14,048 nucleotides of DNA from G041228335 sp964580905 (GTDB taxonomy: Bacteria > Pseudomonadota > Alphaproteobacteria > Puniceispirillales > UBA1172). The first letter of the stretch is position 1, and the number at the start of each line of letters is the position of its first letter. Below, one piece after another: positions 12,433-14,048 of the stretch. The notes beneath the pieces were generated by a model. It was not told where the DNA came from and did no database searches. It was given only the letters and a program-made list of their open reading frames with translations. Position numbers and translations under genes: made by a program. Where the stretch lies: positions 1 through 14,048 of the forward strand of contig CAZOLR010000043.1 in assembly GCA_964580905.1 (NCBI GenBank), given 5' to 3'.

Positions 12433-13983
12433 TTATCTCTTTTTATAGGCTCCTTGCGCCACCCGGTCGATGACCATGGCACAGAAGAGGATGGCAAGTC
12501 CGCCGAGAAGCCCTTGTCCCTTGGCGGCGTATTGCAGGGCTTCAAGAATGAGCGCGCCCAGACCTTCGGCACCGATGAGAGAGGCTATCACCACCATCGA
12601 AAGACTCATCAGGATCGTCTGGTTGATGCCGGTCATGATCGATGGCATGGCAAGGGGAAGTTCCACGTTCCAGAGAAGCTGCCGGCGCGAACAGCCAAAG
12701 GCAAGCGCCGCTTCCTTTGTGGTTTCAGGAACGCCGCGCATGCCAAGCGCGGTCAGCCGGATCACCGGCGGCATGGCAAAGATCAGTGTCGCCAGAACGC
12801 CCGGAGGCTTGCCGGTACCGAAGAAAGCGATGATCGGGATCAGATAGACAAAAGCCGGCATGGTCTGCATGAAATCCAGCACAGGCTCGGCTGTCTTGTA
12901 GGCGCGTTGGCTCTTGCCGAACCAGATGCCGAGCGGAATCCCGAAAAGAATGCAGAGAAAGGCGCCGGTGCCGATAAGGGCGACGGTGATCATGGAAATC
13001 TCCCACAATCCCATAAAGGCAAGATAGGCCAGCGCCGCCGCCGTGAAGATGGCGATACGTATCCCCGCAAGACGGAATGCCGCCACCACGATCACCACCA
13101 TGACCACGGGCCAGGGGGTGCCGATCAGCAGGATTTCAATCGCGTCAAGCACGGACCGGATCATATGAGTAATGCCGTCAAAAACACCGCCAAACCGGTC
13201 CGCCAGCCAGTCAAATCCATCATCCCCATGGGCGGCGAGAACAGTGAAATATTCTTTTCCGACGGGGAATTCGGTCATCGGCAACTGGCCACCCAGCAGA
13301 CCGCCTGTCAGGGTGGACAGAACTTCGTCGGTTTTCACCACCGTAAAGCGGATCAGCGTCAGCGGCAGAATGCAGATCACAAGCACCAGTCCCCAGATCG
13401 CACCCCTGATGCTTGTTCCCGCCTGAATCCGGGGGTTGGAACGCCATTTGAGATATTGACGCTCATAAGCATGATTGGCGTAGAAACCTTCAAGAAGCTT
13501 GACCAGCAAAAGCAGGAAAATGCCGGTGAGGAGAACTGTCGTCGCCTGCTGGGCGGCTTCCTGCGCTTCGAGAAGGGCGGTTTCGGCCGCTTTTTTCAGG
13601 TTATTGGCAATTTTGAGTTTGCCTTCAGCACCGACCGTATCTCCGGCAGCGAGCAATTCAGCGGCTTGCGCTTCACGTTTTTCGATATTGGCGGTGAGGC
13701 GTTCAAAACGTTCCAGTTTCTCGCCGCCAAGCTCACCCCACAGCCCACGCCCGATCTGCACCAGCGCGAACATTTCGAGCACCAGGAAGATCCAGAAAAA
13801 CCCCCAGATGCCGCGCATCGCTCCCCATAAGGGGCCGAAGAGGGCGGCCATGCTGTTCCAGGTGAAAACAAACCCTTCCGCTTGCTGAATTCGGGTGAAT
13901 TCCCGGGAGTAGAAATCCGTCTTGCTGACCGCGAATGTATCAATCGACGCGGCAAGATGTTGTTTATCTGCAGGTCCGGTCAT
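12433..13983 (-). CDS. proW: Glycine betaine/proline-type ABC transporter permease ProW with a large N-terminal extension
   Basis: The inner-membrane permease of a quaternary-amine importer. The C-terminal ~230 residues are typical ProW/OpuAB: ALIGTGAFLCILFGIPLGIW, VLDFMQTMPAFVYLIP at 368-383, and an EAA coupling loop TTKEAALAFGCSRRQLLWNVELP at 421-443. SLIGAEGLGALILEAL lies at 468-483. At 516 aa it is much longer than E. coli ProW (about 354). Residues about 35-75 (FTWNSMAALFGPLWG, then a hydrophobic helix) and 149-181 (helix, then LLEGFYANHAYERQ) look like a DUF2628-type domain split by a charged coiled coil (about 88-147, rich in E, A, K). The ATG overlaps the proV stop (ATGA) and GGGAGG precedes it. 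First complete gene of the minus-strand operon. Confidence 0.9.
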   Translation of the reverse strand: MTGPADKQHLAASIDTFAVSKTDFYSREFTRIQQAEGFVFTWNSMAALFGPLWGAMRGIWGFFWIFLVLEMFALVQIGRGLWGELGGEKLERFERLTANIEKREAQAAELLAAGDTVGAEGKLKIANNLKKAAETALLEAQEAAQQATTVLLTGIFLLLLVKLLEGFYANHAYERQYLKWRSNPRIQAGTSIRGAIWGLVLVICILPLTLIRFTVVKTDEVLSTLTGGLLGGQLPMTEFPVGKEYFTVLAAHGDDGFDWLADRFGGVFDGITHMIRSVLDAIEILLIGTPWPVVMVVIVVAAFRLAGIRIAIFTAAALAYLAFMGLWEISMITVALIGTGAFLCILFGIPLGIWFGKSQRAYKTAEPVLDFMQTMPAFVYLIPIIAFFGTGKPPGVLATLIFAMPPVIRLTALGMRGVPETTKEAALAFGCSRRQLLWNVELPLAMPSIMTGINQTILMSLSMVVIASLIGAEGLGALILEALQYAAKGQGLLGGLAILFCAMVIDRVAQGAYKKR

Positions 13984-14048
13984 GCCTTTCCTCCCTGAAT
14001 CCCTTTGAGCAGGGTTGTCTTGTCCACAACACCGATATCCTTGCCGTC
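13980..14048 (-). CDS. proV: Glycine betaine/proline ABC transporter ATP-binding protein ProV, C-terminal end (partial)
   Basis: Only the last 22 codons are in the window, reading GKDIGVVDKTTLLKGIQGG then KA and a TGA at 13980-13982. The IGVVD-x-x-x-LLKGIQGG pattern is the end of the C-terminal CBS domain of ProV/OpuAA, which senses ionic strength in related transporters. The stop overlaps the proW start in ATGA. The identification rests on this short tail plus its neighbour. Confidence 0.75.
   Translation of the reverse strand, partial: DGKDIGVVDKTTLLKGIQGGKA

Noticed and set aside
12367..13830. A 487-codon open frame on the plus strand opposite proW and the hydroxylase start
   Set aside because: Its translation is rich in H, R, G, D, Q and lacks domain character. 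It mirrors the codon structure of proW, which has clear family motifs on the other strand.

Overview
The window looks like a piece of a draft genome or metagenome-assembled genome from a Gram-negative, probably marine, alphaproteobacterium. This is inferred from gene content (a TRAP transporter with a Tat-exported binding protein, a tungstate ABC operon with a fused HTH/binding-protein regulator, and a betaine-type ABC transporter) and from moderate GC. No rRNA or tRNA is present to confirm it. A run of exactly 100 Ns at 3799-3898 is an assembly gap, so everything to its left may be joined to the right only by scaffolding.

Left part, plus strand (1-4963). The 3' end of a TRAP large permease (dctM) is followed by its solute-binding protein (dctP) and a strong terminator. 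Then come a stand-alone ferredoxin-type NAD(P)H reductase, a single-pass membrane protein with a long hydrophilic tail, the gap, a ParA/MinD-like ATPase that has lost its N terminus in the gap, and a small exported or membrane-anchored protein of unknown function. The last three may form a small uncharacterised group.

Middle part (5107-8536). A regulator made of an excisionase-type HTH plus a periplasmic-binding-protein-like domain faces, convergently, a complete tungstate ABC operon on the minus strand (tupB-tupC-tupA). The regulator probably senses oxyanion supply. The tupB start lies 6 nt from a TATAAT that is part of a perfect palindrome. A 58-aa membrane protein gene on the other strand has the same TATAAT-N6-ATG geometry, so both messages may be leaderless.

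Right part, minus strand (8612-14048). Transcription runs leftward from a betaine/proline-type ABC transporter (end of proV, then proW) into a fatty acid hydroxylase/sterol desaturase family protein, a DegT-family PLP aminotransferase and an agmatinase-family ureohydrolase, followed by a cold-shock protein gene with its own terminator. Overlaps of 4 nt (proV/proW, hydroxylase/aminotransferase) and a 22-nt gap (proW/hydroxylase) argue for one operon. The combination of a quaternary-amine-type importer with a hydroxylase, a transaminase and a ureohydrolase is unusual. It is the best candidate here for an undescribed pathway. ProW itself carries a roughly 200-residue N-terminal extension resembling DUF2628, interrupted by a coiled coil.

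No intergenic stretch exceeds 300 bases. I saw no mobile element, CRISPR array, or convincing RNA gene.
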